In this document: piece after piece, positions 1-10,133 of the stretch
Position numbering within the stretch: position 1 is the first letter of the stretch
Layout: each line of letters starts with the position of its first letter
NCBI GenBank assembly: GCA_902775985.1
Contig: CACYOR010000052.1
Location: forward strand, 1,001 to 39,330
Source of the DNA: Oscillospiraceae bacterium
GTDB lineage: Bacteria; Bacillota; Clostridia; Oscillospirales; Oscillospiraceae
Direction of reading: 5' to 3'
Length of the DNA: 38,330 nt
Position numbers and translations under genes: made by a program
Notes under the pieces: generated by a model
The model's database searches: none
What the model saw: only the letters and a program-made list of their open reading frames with translations
What the model was told of the DNA's origin: nothing

Positions 1-1130
1 TTTTCCAGCTCGCCCTTGATGCGCTTTTCCAGGTTCTGGCCGATCACGCGCAGCTGGCGGTCGTGCTGGAGGATCTCACGGGAGATGTTCAGGCTCAGGT
101 CGGGGGAATCCACCACGCCCTTGACGAACTCAAAATACTCATGGACCAGCTTGTCGCACTTCTCCATGATCATGACGCCGTTGGAATAGAGGGTGATGCC
201 GCCCTTGTTGTCGCCGGCGAAGACGTTCTCGTTCTGCTCACCGGGGACAAAGAGCATGGCCTTGTAGCTGACCGTGCCTTCGGCGTTGACGCGCACCAGG
301 GCGCAGGGATCCTTGCGGTCCCGGTTCTTCTCCTTGTACCAGGCGATGCAGTCGTCGTCCGTGACCTCGCTCTTGGAGCGCTGCCAGATGGGCACCATGG
401 AGTTGATGGTCTCGTTCTCGGTGACCATCTTGTAGTCATACTTGGGGCTGCCGTCGTCGTTCTTCTCGCCGGTCTCAAAGCGCTCCTGATGCTCCACGTC
501 CATCTTGATGGGCCAGCGCACGTAATCGGAGTACTTCTTCACCAGGGCCTTGAGCTTCCAGACCTCCAGATAGGAGCCGAAGATCTCATCGTCGGTATCG
601 GGCTTGATGTGCATGATGACGTCAGTGCCAATGCCGTCCTTCTCAATCGGCGTCACGGTATAGCCGTCCGCGCCGCGGCTCTGCCACTGCACGCCCTGCT
701 CCTCGCCGTACTTGCGGGAAAGCACGGTGACCTCATCGGCCACCATGAACGCGGAATAGAAGCCCACGCCGAACTGACCGATGATGCTCACATCCTCGGC
801 CTTATCCTGATCCATCTCTCCCTTGAACTGGTAAGAGCCGGACTTGGCGATGACGCCCAGGTTGTTCTCGGCCTCCTGCAGGGTCATGCCGATGCCGTTG
901 TCGCGCACGGTCAGGGTGCGGGCGTCCTTATCGACGATCAGGTCGATATGGAAGTCCTCCCGGTTCATGCCTACGTTCTCATCGGTCAGGGACAGGTAGC
1001 AGAGCTTATCAATGGCGTCGGACGCGTTGGAGATGATCTCGCGCAGGAAAATCTCTTTGTTCGTATAGATCGAATTGATCATCAGGTCAAGGAGCCGCTT
1101 GCTCTCGGCCTTGAACTGCTTTTTGCTCAT
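1..1130 (-). CDS. htpG: Molecular chaperone HtpG (Hsp90), N-terminal part, cut by window edge
   Basis: Cytosolic ATP-dependent Hsp90 chaperone. The minus-strand frame from the ATG at 1130 gives MSKKQFKAESKRLLDLM, then the GHKL ATPase motifs: NASDA near residue 36, DNGIGM near 81 and GQFGVGFYS near 115. About 376 residues are present; the rest, including the end of the middle domain and the dimerisation domain, lies beyond position 1. An in-frame ATG at 1148 would add MEANAN, but the GGAGG at 1142-1146 lies inside that extension, 11 nt before the ATG at 1130, so 1130 is preferred. It is read in the same direction as dnaJ but is separated from it by a hairpin terminator and has its own promoter. 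Family identity is certain from sequence; the start is probable. Confidence 0.95.
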   Translation of the reverse strand, partial: MSKKQFKAESKRLLDLMINSIYTNKEIFLREIISNASDAIDKLCYLSLTDENVGMNREDFHIDLIVDKDARTLTVRDNGIGMTLQEAENNLGVIAKSGSYQFKGEMDQDKAEDVSIIGQFGVGFYSAFMVADEVTVLSRKYGEEQGVQWQSRGADGYTVTPIEKDGIGTDVIMHIKPDTDDEIFGSYLEVWKLKALVKKYSDYVRWPIKMDVEHQERFETGEKNDDGSPKYDYKMVTENETINSMVPIWQRSKSEVTDDDCIAWYKEKNRDRKDPCALVRVNAEGTVSYKAMLFVPGEQNENVFAGDNKGGITLYSNGVMIMEKCDKLVHEYFEFVKGVVDSPDLSLNISREILQHDRQLRVIGQNLEKRIKGELE

Positions 1131-1167
1131 GTTCGCATTTGCCTCCATGTTAAAATCATAATGAGAT

Positions 1168-1195
1168 ATTATACCACATTTTCCCGCGATTTCAA
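1168..1195 (-). promoter_or_regulatory. Sigma-A-type promoter of htpG
   Basis: On the minus strand, TTGAAA (1190-1195) is followed after 16 nt by TATAAT (1168-1173). The start codon is about 30 nt further downstream. No CIRCE or CtsR-type repeat is seen here, so htpG is probably not under HrcA control. Confidence 0.75.
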
Positions 1196-1238
1196 CAGAG
1201 CGCCGCGGGAATTCTGTATAAATCACGGTAATCAGAAA

Positions 1239-1263
1239 ACGGCGCGCCCGGTGGGCGCGCCGT
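1239..1263 (-). terminator. Hairpin terminator after dnaJ
   Basis: An 11-bp perfect GC-rich stem (1239-1249 with 1253-1263) with a 3-nt loop lies 25 nt after the dnaJ stop. On the minus strand it ends in a short T run (TTTTC). It separates dnaJ from htpG. Confidence 0.7.
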
Positions 1264-1288
1264 GCGAAAAACTTGTTGCTCCGGGGTC

Positions 1289-2425
1289 TTACTTTTTCTT
1301 CTTGCCGAAGATCCCGCCGCGGTTCACGTCCTCGCCCATGGAGGCCGCGAACTGCCGCAGCAGTTCCTTCTGCGAGCCAGTCAGGCCTCTGGGGACCGCC
1401 AGCTTCACGGACACGAACTGGTCGCCGCGCCCGCCGCCGCGCAGGGACGGGATGCCCCGGCCGCGCATGCGGAAGGTGGTACCGGGCTGGGTGCCCTCGG
1501 GGATGGTGAGCTTGACCTTGCCGTCCAGGGTGGGGACCTCCACCTCGGCGCCCAGGGTCGCCTGGGCATAGCTGATCTCCTGCTCCATGTACACGGCGGT
1601 GCCCTCCCGCTCGAAGATCGGATGAGGCCGCACAGTGATGCCCACCAGCAGATCGCCGGCGGGGCCGCCGTTTAAGCCCGCGTTGCCGCAGCCGGTGATG
1701 GGGATGGCCTGGCCGTCGTCGATGCCGGCGGGGACCTTCACCGTCAGCTTGTGGTTGCGGCGGATCTTGCCCATACCCCGACAGGTCTTGCAGGGCTGGT
1801 GGATGATCTTGCCGGTGCCGCGGCACTTCTGGCACGGGCCCGTGGACTGGGCCATGCCGAAGGGTGTGCGCTGGGTGGTGCGGACGCTGCCGGTGCCGTG
1901 GCAGTCCGGGCAGGTCTCGGCGGTGGTGCCGGGGGCGCAGCCGTTGCCCTTGCAGTCCGGGCAGATCTCGATACGCGGCGCGGTGACCTCTTTCTCGCAG
2001 CCGAAGGCGGCCTCCTCAAAGCTGATGTTCAAACTTGCGCGCACATCGTCGCCCCGACGCGGTGCGTTGGGGTTGCGGGTGGCGGCGCCGCCGCCGAAAA
2101 TGCTGGAGAAGATGTCCCCAAAGCCTCCGCCGCCGAAGATGTCGTCAAAGCCGCCGAAGCCCTCAAAACCGCCGCCGTAACCGCCGCCGGCCGAGGGATC
2201 AAAGGCCGCGAAGCCGAACTGGTCGTACTTCTTGCGCTTGTCCTCGTCGGAGAGCACCTCATAGGCCTCGTTGGCCTCCTTGAAGCGCTCCTCGGCGGCC
2301 TTGTCGCCGGGATGGGAGTCGGGGTGATTGGCCTTGGCGAGCTTCCGGTATGCTTTTTTTATCTCATCCTGCGATGCGCTCTTGTCTACGCCGAGCACCT
2401 CATAGTAATCTCGTTTATCTGCCAT
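1289..2425 (-). CDS. dnaJ: Chaperone protein DnaJ (Hsp40)
   Basis: Co-chaperone that stimulates DnaK ATPase and delivers unfolded clients. The 378-residue product has the full class I layout: a J domain (residues 4-70) with the HPD motif at 34-36, a Gly/Phe-rich linker (about 75-120), four CxxCxGxG zinc motifs ([32 protein letters not shown], about 150-215), and the C-terminal substrate-binding domains. It ends in a lysine run after GGIFGKK. The start is supported by AGGAGA at 2431-2436, 5 nt upstream. It is the last gene of the hrcA-grpE-dnaK-dnaJ series, separated from dnaK by 182 nt that hold a hairpin and a palindromic repeat. Confidence 0.97.
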   Translation of the reverse strand: MADKRDYYEVLGVDKSASQDEIKKAYRKLAKANHPDSHPGDKAAEERFKEANEAYEVLSDEDKRKKYDQFGFAAFDPSAGGGYGGGFEGFGGFDDIFGGGGFGDIFSSIFGGGAATRNPNAPRRGDDVRASLNISFEEAAFGCEKEVTAPRIEICPDCKGNGCAPGTTAETCPDCHGTGSVRTTQRTPFGMAQSTGPCQKCRGTGKIIHQPCKTCRGMGKIRRNHKLTVKVPAGIDDGQAIPITGCGNAGLNGGPAGDLLVGITVRPHPIFEREGTAVYMEQEISYAQATLGAEVEVPTLDGKVKLTIPEGTQPGTTFRMRGRGIPSLRGGGRGDQFVSVKLAVPRGLTGSQKELLRQFAASMGEDVNRGGIFGKKKK

Positions 2426-2463
2426 AGGATTCTCCTATCAATTTTCTGATAGTTTACGCGCCA

Positions 2464-2489
2464 TGAGGCGGGGATCGCTCCTCGCCTCA
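2464..2489. other. Hairpin between dnaK and dnaJ
   Basis: TGAGGCG (2464-2470) pairs with CGCCTCA (2483-2489), with an inner GGA/TCC pair set and a 4-nt loop. There is no T run on either side, so it looks more like an RNA stability or processing element than a terminator. Its role is unknown. Confidence 0.45.
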
Positions 2490-2517
2490 GTGGTATGAGT
2501 CAATGTCAGTCTTTGCC

Positions 2518-2587
2518 GTAGGGGATGGCCTCCGGACGTCCCGCTGTTCGTCAACGTACACGGGCCGTCGGGGACGCCGGCCCCTAC
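2518..2587 (-). repeat. Palindromic intergenic repeat, copy A
   Basis: A 70-bp imperfect palindrome with outer ends GTAGGGG and CCCCTAC lies between dnaK and dnaJ. Read on the minus strand it matches copy B (4573-4641) almost base for base at both ends, with a divergent centre. It can fold into a long hairpin in the dnaK-dnaJ transcript. It resembles interspersed non-coding repeats of Oscillospiraceae; no transposase is encoded. Confidence 0.85.
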
Positions 2588-2607
2588 AAAGGGCAGGGAG
2601 CGGCGCC

Positions 2608-4461
<1,854 letters not shown>

Positions 4462-4536
4462 TGTAATGTCCTCCTGTATCGTGAATTTTTTTTAAACAAA
4501 TTTATCTATAGCAGCCGAAGCTGTTATAAGCGGATG

Positions 4537-4561
4537 AAACGGCCTCGTTCCGAGGCGGTTT
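4537..4561. other. Hairpin between grpE and dnaK
   Basis: An 11-bp stem with one mismatch (4537-4547 with 4551-4561, 3-nt loop) lies about 75 nt upstream of dnaK. It has no clear T tract on the minus strand. It may be a weak terminator or processing site between grpE and dnaK. Confidence 0.4.
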
Positions 4562-4572
4562 GGGTTGTCGTT

Positions 4573-4641
4573 GCAGGGGCCGGCGTCCCCGACGGCCCTT
4601 GTACAGGATCCGGAGCGGGACGTCCAGAGGCCGTCCCCTAC
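4573..4641 (+). repeat. Palindromic intergenic repeat, copy B
   Basis: A 69-bp copy of the repeat at 2518-2587, in the opposite orientation. It shares the left GGGGCCGGCGTCCCCGACGG block and the right GCGGGACGTCC and CCCCTAC blocks. It lies between grpE and dnaK, so the pair encloses dnaK as inverted copies about 2 kb apart. Confidence 0.85.
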
Positions 4642-4652
4642 AGCCTTTTTCC

Positions 4653-5234
4653 TCAGTTTGCTACCTTCACCATGGCGAAGCGGATCACCTTATCCCCCAG
4701 CTTGAAGCCCTGCTGGAACACCTCGACGATCTCATTCTCGCCCTTCGTCTCATCGTCCACATGCATGACCGCATTGTGGAGACTCGGATCAAAGGTCTGG
4801 CCCAGGGACTCGATGGCGGTGACGCCCAGCTTTTCCAGGGTGCCGGTAAACTGGGTCATGATCATCTCCACGCCCTTGCGATAGGCCTCATCCTCGGTGC
4901 CCTGCTTGAGCGCCCGCTCCAGATTGTCGTAGACCGGCAGGAACTTCTGCACGGTGTCGGCCTTGATATCGCCGTAGAGGGCGTCCTTTTCCTTCTGGCT
5001 GCGGCGGCGGTAATTGTCGTACTCGGCGCAGATGCGCAGATACTTATCGTTGGCGGCGGCGAGCTGTTTTTCCAGTTCCTCGCTCTTGTCCGCTTCCTTT
5101 TTCTTGTCTTTTTTCCGATCCTTTTTCTCGGCTTTCTTCTCGGTCTCGACCACCTCGGCCTCGACCGTCTCCGCCTGCTTGGAGACCTCTTCGCTCTCTT
5201 CGCTCTGCGGCGTTTCCTTCTTATCTTCGTTCAT
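4653..5234 (-). CDS. grpE: Nucleotide exchange factor GrpE
   Basis: Adenine nucleotide exchange factor for DnaK. The 193-residue protein has a long charged Lys/Glu-rich N-terminus (about 1-50), then the coiled-coil dimerisation helix (EELEKQLAAANDKYLRICAE) and the conserved YDNYRRRSQKEK stretch. The C-terminal beta domain ends KLGDKVIRFAMVKVAN, the family signature. Its start overlaps the hrcA stop by 14 nt, which implies translational coupling. A palindromic repeat and a hairpin follow before dnaK. Confidence 0.97.
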   Translation of the reverse strand: MNEDKKETPQSEESEEVSKQAETVEAEVVETEKKAEKKDRKKDKKKEADKSEELEKQLAAANDKYLRICAEYDNYRRRSQKEKDALYGDIKADTVQKFLPVYDNLERALKQGTEDEAYRKGVEMIMTQFTGTLEKLGVTAIESLGQTFDPSLHNAVMHVDDETKGENEIVEVFQQGFKLGDKVIRFAMVKVAN

Positions 5235-6315
5235 TTCCGGTATCTCCCTTAATGATTAACTTGTTGTGCATGCCCTCGGGCGGCGCCTCGCCCCCGCCGA
5301 GGCGGCGGGACAATCCGGCGGCCAGAAAGCTCAGCTTGGCGGCCACCGTGGAATAATCCATCCGGGTGGGACCCACCACGCCGATGAGGCCGCGGGTGTT
5401 GTCGCCCGCGTCATAGCTGGCGATCACAACGCTGGAATCCTTCAGCTCCTCGGCCACGTTCTCCGGGCCGATCAGCACCCGGACCTCGTCGCTGCCGGGG
5501 GCCATGCCCTCGGAGGGTGGGAGGATGTGCCCGCCGCCGGAGAGATAGCTCATCAGCTTATGGGCTTTGTCCGGATCCCGGAACTCCGGCTGGCTGAGCA
5601 GCCGGTTCTCACCGGTGACGAAGGCGGTGGGCGTGCTCACCTCATGGAGAGTCTCCAGCACGAAGGCCGCGATCACCGCGGTCAGGCCCATGGTATCGTC
5701 GGCCGCCCGTTCGGTGGAATGGATCAGCACCGGGGTCACCGCCTCCTGGGTGATGCCTGTGAAGCTGGCGTTGAAGAGACTGGAGAGCCGCTGGACCAGA
5801 TCCTGATCCACGGAGATGGGCAGGTGTACAAGCTTGCTCTTGGCGGTGTTGTTGGAGAGCGTCAGCACGATGATGAAGGTGTTGGCGTCCACATAGATGA
5901 GATCGAAGCGCTTCACGGTCATGGCCGTCTGGGCCGTGATGGTCAGGGCGGGATAATCTGTCAGCTGGGAGGCAAGCCTGCCCACATCGCTGATGGTGTC
6001 GTCCAGTTCCTGGAGCTTCAGGTTCAACCGTCGGTTGATCTCCTCCGTCTCCTCCAGGGAGAGCTTCTGCTTCTCCATGAGCTCGTTGACGTACATGCGG
6101 TAGCCCATCGGGGTAGGCACGCGGCCGGCCGAGGTGTGGGGCTGCTCCAGGTAGCCCATGTTCACCAGCTCCGCCAGCTCGTTGCGGATGGTGGCGGAGG
6201 AGCAGTTGAGACTGCCGCTCTGGGCGATGGCCTTGCTGCCCACAGGCTCCGCCGTGCGGATGTATTCATCCACCACGGCCGCCAGTATTTTCTTTTTGCG
6301 ATCACTTAATTCCAT
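5221..6315 (-). CDS. hrcA: Heat-inducible transcription repressor HrcA
   Basis: Repressor that binds CIRCE and shuts down class I heat-shock genes; its folding depends on chaperonin in other bacteria. The 364-residue product begins MELSDRKKKILAAVVDEYI and has the N-terminal winged helix (residues about 1-75, including SSATIRNELAELVNMGYLEQPHTSAGR split over the recognition helix and wing) and the long GAF-like C-terminal domain. The open frame extends 45 codons further upstream, but that part crosses the promoter and CIRCE. The ATG at 6315 has an AAGGTG site 5 nt away and matches the family start. It overlaps grpE by 14 nt and is probably autoregulated through the CIRCE upstream. Confidence 0.96.
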   Translation of the reverse strand: MELSDRKKKILAAVVDEYIRTAEPVGSKAIAQSGSLNCSSATIRNELAELVNMGYLEQPHTSAGRVPTPMGYRMYVNELMEKQKLSLEETEEINRRLNLKLQELDDTISDVGRLASQLTDYPALTITAQTAMTVKRFDLIYVDANTFIIVLTLSNNTAKSKLVHLPISVDQDLVQRLSSLFNASFTGITQEAVTPVLIHSTERAADDTMGLTAVIAAFVLETLHEVSTPTAFVTGENRLLSQPEFRDPDKAHKLMSYLSGGGHILPPSEGMAPGSDEVRVLIGPENVAEELKDSSVVIASYDAGDNTRGLIGVVGPTRMDYSTVAAKLSFLAAGLSRRLGGGEAPPEGMHNKLIIKGDTGNERR

Positions 6316-6374
6316 AACCGCACCTTCTCTGGCAATCCGCAAAAACCTGTGCCAGCACTTCTGCAGCCTCATTG

Positions 6375-6401
6375 CTGGCACTCTCTTCTTTCGAGTGCTA
6401 A
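6375..6401 (-). promoter_or_regulatory. CIRCE operator (HrcA binding site)
   Basis: Read on the minus strand, the promoter-proximal arm TTAGCACTC is a perfect CIRCE half-site. A 9-nt spacer and the distal arm GAGTGCCAG follow; the consensus arm is GAGTGCTAA, so the distal arm has two changes. It sits just downstream of and touching the -10 box, where bound HrcA would block transcription. Confidence 0.95.
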
Positions 6402-6428
6402 TATACCACCGTCCCTTGCCTTTGTCAA
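6400..6428 (-). promoter_or_regulatory. Sigma-A promoter of hrcA-grpE-dnaK-dnaJ
   Basis: On the minus strand, TTGACA (6423-6428) and TATATT (6400-6405) are separated by exactly 17 nt. The expected start falls inside the CIRCE, about 78 nt upstream of the hrcA ATG. Confidence 0.92.
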
Positions 6429-6514
6429 TAGCTTCCGCCGGAGCGCGCACAAAAATTCACATCTTGTTCACGGGAAAAACTATCTCTTTTTTCTTCGAAA
6501 AATGGGAAAAATTA

Positions 6515-6526
6515 CATTTACAAATG
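6515..6526 (+). promoter_or_regulatory. Candidate operator overlapping the -35 of the MarR gene
   Basis: CATTT-AC-AAATG is a short perfect inverted repeat that covers the -35 box of the downstream regulator gene. The position fits autorepression by the MarR product. The arms are only 5 bp, so this is tentative. Confidence 0.4.
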
Positions 6527-6545
6527 AAAAGAAGGAGTGTAATAT
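6517..6545 (+). promoter_or_regulatory. Promoter of the MarR-type regulator gene
   Basis: TTTACA (6517-6522), 17 nt, TAATAT (6540-6545). The start codon is 25 nt further on. The sequence GTAATATAG occurs twice between the -10 box and the ribosome site, which could be a second binding element. Confidence 0.7.
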
Positions 6546-6570
6546 AGAGAGTAATATAGGGGGCGATAGC

Positions 6571-7008
6571 ATGATTGAAACAAATTTCCGGTCGGTGTTT
6601 GATAAATTTGAGCTGCGCTTTTTCCGCAAAATCTTCGAGCTGGTCCGGGAGCGTGACGGCTCTTTGAGCGCGATGGAGGCCTTTTCCCTGGAGGTCATCA
6701 AGATTCTGGGCACGCCCACGGTGGGGCAATTTGCCGATTTTCTGAAGATCTCCCAGTCCAACGCCACCTACAAGGTCAACAGCCTCATCAAGAAGGGCTA
6801 TCTGGAGCGGCAGAACTCCCCTGTCGACCGGCGGGAGTATCATCTGGTTCTCTCCGAAAAGTATTACCACTATGAGGATCTGCTCACCTCCTACCAAAAG
6901 ACGGTCATCGACCGCATCAACGAGCGCTTCAGCCCCGAGGATCTGCAGAAGTTTGACGAGATGCTGGGCATCATCTCCGGGGAACTGATGGTGGAGGACG
7001 ATCTGTAG
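6571..7008 (+). CDS. MarR-family transcriptional regulator
   Basis: A 145-residue DNA-binding protein of MarR type. The winged helix spans about 47-95: a positioning helix (PTVGQFADFLKI), a recognition helix (SQSNATYKVNSLIKKGYL) and a wing with the DRRE motif at 86-89. Helices on both sides would form the dimer interface. The start at 6571 is set by the purine-rich AGGGGGCG 5-6 nt upstream; the longer frame reaching back to 6349 crosses the promoter and is rejected. The gene is monocistronic, diverges from hrcA, and is closed by a strong terminator. Its ligand and targets are not evident; FabT-like lipid control or stress response are possibilities only. The palindrome at its promoter suggests autoregulation. 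Confidence 0.88.
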   Translation: MIETNFRSVFDKFELRFFRKIFELVRERDGSLSAMEAFSLEVIKILGTPTVGQFADFLKISQSNATYKVNSLIKKGYLERQNSPVDRREYHLVLSEKYYHYEDLLTSYQKTVIDRINERFSPEDLQKFDEMLGIISGELMVEDDL

Positions 7009-7027
7009 TTTTCCAAACTGTTTGCAA

Positions 7028-7059
7028 AAAAATCCCGCTGCGTCAGCAGCGGGATTTTT
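7028..7059. terminator. Bidirectional terminator between marR and hypA
   Basis: A perfect 14-bp stem (7028-7041 with 7046-7059) with a GTCA loop has A/T runs on both sides. It lies between two convergent genes and serves both strands. Confidence 0.93.
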
Positions 7060-7067
7060 CTGTTTTG

Positions 7068-7409
7068 TTACGATACCAGGATCTCCTTCAAGGTCAGATC
7101 CCGGCCCGAGAGGGGCGTCAGGCGCTGTCCGCCGCACTCGGGGCATTTGAGGTGATCCACATCGGCCGGGAAGACGGCGTCGCAGTCCATGCACTGGGCC
7201 GTGCCCTGCACGGTCTCCACCACGAACTCGCTGCCCTCCAGCTCGGTGCCGTCGGTGACGGCCTCCCAGCAGTCCTCCATATACGCGGGGACCACACCGC
7301 TGAGAGAGCCGACCTCGATGGTGATGCGCTGAACCTCTTCGATGGCCTCTTCTTCCATGATGCCGCGGATCATCTTCAGCATGGCATCACAAAGTCCCAG
7401 TTCGTGCAT
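7068..7409 (-). CDS. hypA: Nickel metallochaperone HypA
   Basis: Small metallochaperone that inserts nickel into [NiFe]-hydrogenase, and in some bacteria supplies urease. The 113-residue protein starts MHELGL; Met1 and His2 are the nickel ligands of the family. The C-terminal zinc site is C73xxC76 and C89xxC92 (CMDC, CPEC). The length is normal. The ATG overlaps the stop of the upstream 893-residue oxidoreductase by one base (TAATG), so the two are translationally coupled. No other hyp gene or hydrogenase subunit is in the window, which is unusual for hypA. The C-terminus after ILVS runs straight into the shared terminator. Confidence 0.93.
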   Translation of the reverse strand: MHELGLCDAMLKMIRGIMEEEAIEEVQRITIEVGSLSGVVPAYMEDCWEAVTDGTELEGSEFVVETVQGTAQCMDCDAVFPADVDHLKCPECGGQRLTPLSGRDLTLKEILVS

Positions 7410-10090
7410 TACTTGCTTACCTTACGCTTGATGATGTTGCCGGACTTCTTGATGATATCGCCGACGGCGGCCACGGGCATGGTCTCAAACTTGCCGGCGT
7501 GCCAATCGCGGACCTTCTTGAGGTGGATGGCGTCGAACTTGCAGCGGGTGGTGCAGATGCCGCAGCCGATGCACATGTACTCGTCCACCTTGGTGGCGCC
7601 GCAGCCCAGGCAGCGGGCGGTCTCCTTGCGGACCTGCTCCTCGGTGAAGGTGACGCGGGCGTCGGAGAAGGTCTTGGCCTTTTCCTTGTTGTAGCCGTGG
7701 ACCTGGCGGTGCTCCTTGTCGTAGGAGCCGACAGTGAGCTGCACGTGCTCCTTGTCCAGTGCGGTGTAGACGCGGCGGTCGCGGCCCATGGTGAGGGTCT
7801 GGCCGGGATGGACATAGCGGTGCAGGGAGATGGCGGCCTCCTTGCCGGCGGCGATGGCGTTGATGGCAAAGCTGGGCCCGGTGTAGCAGTCGCCGCCCAC
7901 AAAGATATCGGGCTGGGCGGTCTGATAGGTCAGCTCGTCCGCCAGGGCGTTGCCCTTCTTGCCCACTTCCAGCGCGCCCACGTCCAGGCTGCCCCAGTCG
8001 ATGCGCTGGCCGATGGCGCCGATGACGGTGTCGACCTCGATGGTCTCGAACGTGCCGGTGCCCACGGGCTTGCGGCGGCCCTTCTCGTCCGGCTCGCCCA
8101 GTTCCATGATCTCGACCTTCAGGGCCTTGACCTTGCCGTCCTCGCCCAGGATCTCCACAGGGGCGTTGAGGAACTTGAACTGCACGCCCTCTTCCATGGC
8201 CTCGCCCACTTCCTCAGGATCGGCGGGCATCTCGGCCTGGGAGCGGCGGTAGATGATGTAGGTGTTCTCGGCGCCGAGGCGGACGGCCGTACGGCAGACG
8301 TCCATGGCCACGTTGCCGGCGCCGATGACGGCGACGTTCTTGCCCACGTTGGGGCGCTTGTCCAGATTGACCTCGCGCAGGAAGTCCACGCCGCCCCAGA
8401 CGCCCTCCAGCTCCTCGCCCGGGATGCCGATGGGAGCGGACTTCTGGGCGCCGATGGCCAGATAGAAGCCCTTGAAGCCCTGGTCGCGCAGCTGCTGGAT
8501 GGTGACGTCCTTGCCGACCTCGGTGTTGCACTGGAAGGTCACGCCCATCTCGCGCAGGATATCGATCTCGGCGTTGAGGGTGTCCTTCTCCAGGCGGAAG
8601 TTGGGGATGCCCATGGTGAGCATGCCGCCGGGAACCGGGTTGCGGTCGAAAACGGTGACGGGATAGCCCTGCTTGGCCAGATAGAAGGCGCAGCTCAGGC
8701 CGGCGGGGCCGGCGCCGATGATGGCGATCTTCTCGGTGAAAGGCTTGCCGGTCTGGTTGACCATCTTGGGGATGGAACGAGTCTCGGCGTGCAGGTCGTG
8801 GTCGGCGATGAAGCGCTTGACCTCGTCGATGGCGACGGCCTCGTCCACACCGCCGCGGGTGCACTCGGCCTCGCAGCGCTTGTTGCAGATGCGGCCGCAG
8901 ACGGCGGGCAGCGGGTTCTCGGTCTTGATGAGCTCCAGAGCCTCGGTATAGCGGCCCTGGGCGGCCAGCTTCAGATAGCCCTGGACGGGCACGTGGGCCG
9001 GGCAGGCCACCTTGCAGGGGGCGGTGCCGGTGGGGACCACGTCCTGGCGGTTCTCACGGTAGTCGGGATTCCAGGCCTCCTTGGACACCAGATGCTCGGA
9101 GAGCTTGGCGTACTTGGCCGGAGCGATGTTGACGGTGGTGCAGAGCTTCTGGCCCAGACGCAGAGCGTTGGCGGGACAGACCTCGACGCACTGGGCGCAG
9201 GCCACGCACTTGGCCTCGTCCACCTGGGCGACGAAGTTGGAGCGGATGGCGTCGCGGGCACCGAACATCAGGCCCACGCGCAGGCCGAAGCAGGCGCAGG
9301 AGCAGCAGTTGCAGATCGCGGCGCTGTCACCGGCCTCCTCGATGTTGGGGATGTCGTGCATGAGGCCGTTCTCCTCGGCGCGGTGGATGATCTCCAGGGC
9401 CTCTTCCCGGGTGATCTGGCGGGCACGGCCGGTGCGGATGTAATGCTCCGCGCCCTTGCCCATCTGCACGCACATCTCCTCGGCCAGGTGGCCGCAGCCG
9501 TCGTTGATGGAGGTGCGGGAGGCGCGGCAGGAGCAGGGAGAGACGCAGAAGGTGTCATACTTATTGAGATAGTAGGACAGCTTCTCATAGTCGCTGACGC
9601 CGGGGATGTCCTTGATGGCGCTCTCCACGGGGATGACGCGCATCAGGCCGTAGCCGTTGGGCAGCAGCGGGGACATGGTGGCCATACGGATGCGGGTGTA
9701 CTCCTCAAAAGCGCGGCCCACCTCGGGATGGGTGTCCAGCAGCTCCTGGTTGTTGACCAGCATCTCCATGATGCCGGGGGCAAAGATCTGCATGAAGTAC
9801 TCGTCCACACCGGTCTCCGGGTTCCTGGTGCAGCGGAAGACGCCGATCCAGGCCAGGTGCTTGGCGATCTTCTCCACCTCGTCCACGCTCTTTCCGACCT
9901 TCTTGGCCAGGTATTCGGCGGTGCGGCTCTTGCGCAGGCCGGCCGCGATGGCCACGTCGGCCTCATCGTCGGTCAGGATGCCGGCCAGGGAGTAGTACTC
10001 CGGGGCGTTCTCGTCGATCTTGTTCACAACACCGGTCAGGCCGCCGATGATATGACATAGCTTGACGATTTTGGGTCTCAGTTCTGCCAT
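7409..10090 (-). CDS. Iron-sulfur/FAD NAD(P)H oxidoreductase, GltD-like with ferredoxin modules
   Basis: An 893-residue multidomain redox protein. Residues 1-180 contain a helical, winged-helix-like region. Cys clusters follow at 182-188 (CVSPCSC) and 260-267 (CNCCSCAC), then a 4Fe-4S ferredoxin module at 295-305 (CVACAQCVEVCP). Residues 359-760 match the GltD / NADPH-dependent glutamate synthase small-subunit fold: N-terminal cysteines (C359, C363, C398, C402, C406, C410), an FAD site GAGPAGLSCAFY at 459-470 and an NAD(P) site GAGNVAMD at 590-597. A second ferredoxin module is at 827-850 (CLGCG, CIGCGICTTRC). Electron flow between NAD(P)H and ferredoxin-like partners is inferred. The GltD fold also serves NfnB, dihydropyrimidine dehydrogenase and other bifurcating enzymes, so the substrate is open. 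Start supported by AAGGAGAG. Co-transcribed with hypA. Confidence 0.85.
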   Translation of the reverse strand: MAELRPKIVKLCHIIGGLTGVVNKIDENAPEYYSLAGILTDDEADVAIAAGLRKSRTAEYLAKKVGKSVDEVEKIAKHLAWIGVFRCTRNPETGVDEYFMQIFAPGIMEMLVNNQELLDTHPEVGRAFEEYTRIRMATMSPLLPNGYGLMRVIPVESAIKDIPGVSDYEKLSYYLNKYDTFCVSPCSCRASRTSINDGCGHLAEEMCVQMGKGAEHYIRTGRARQITREEALEIIHRAEENGLMHDIPNIEEAGDSAAICNCCSCACFGLRVGLMFGARDAIRSNFVAQVDEAKCVACAQCVEVCPANALRLGQKLCTTVNIAPAKYAKLSEHLVSKEAWNPDYRENRQDVVPTGTAPCKVACPAHVPVQGYLKLAAQGRYTEALELIKTENPLPAVCGRICNKRCEAECTRGGVDEAVAIDEVKRFIADHDLHAETRSIPKMVNQTGKPFTEKIAIIGAGPAGLSCAFYLAKQGYPVTVFDRNPVPGGMLTMGIPNFRLEKDTLNAEIDILREMGVTFQCNTEVGKDVTIQQLRDQGFKGFYLAIGAQKSAPIGIPGEELEGVWGGVDFLREVNLDKRPNVGKNVAVIGAGNVAMDVCRTAVRLGAENTYIIYRRSQAEMPADPEEVGEAMEEGVQFKFLNAPVEILGEDGKVKALKVEIMELGEPDEKGRRKPVGTGTFETIEVDTVIGAIGQRIDWGSLDVGALEVGKKGNALADELTYQTAQPDIFVGGDCYTGPSFAINAIAAGKEAAISLHRYVHPGQTLTMGRDRRVYTALDKEHVQLTVGSYDKEHRQVHGYNKEKAKTFSDARVTFTEEQVRKETARCLGCGATKVDEYMCIGCGICTTRCKFDAIHLKKVRDWHAGKFETMPVAAVGDIIKKSGNIIKRKVSK

Positions 10091-10133
10091 GGTTCTCTCT
10101 CCTTAAAAAACAAAAATAGGCATAACAAATCAC

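Noticed and set aside
4490-4540. Separate promoter for dnaK
   Set aside because: TATAGAT-like sequence is present, but no -35 box at proper spacing was found.
6316-6450. 45-codon N-terminal extension of HrcA
   Set aside because: It crosses the CIRCE and the promoter, and the family starts at MELSDRKKKIL.
10116-10130. ATTTGTTATG near the oxidoreductase promoter as another AT-rich word
   Set aside because: It shares 10 bases with the cbiH/cobC word but lacks the GTAAAC core and lies in a normal AT-rich leader; treated as chance.
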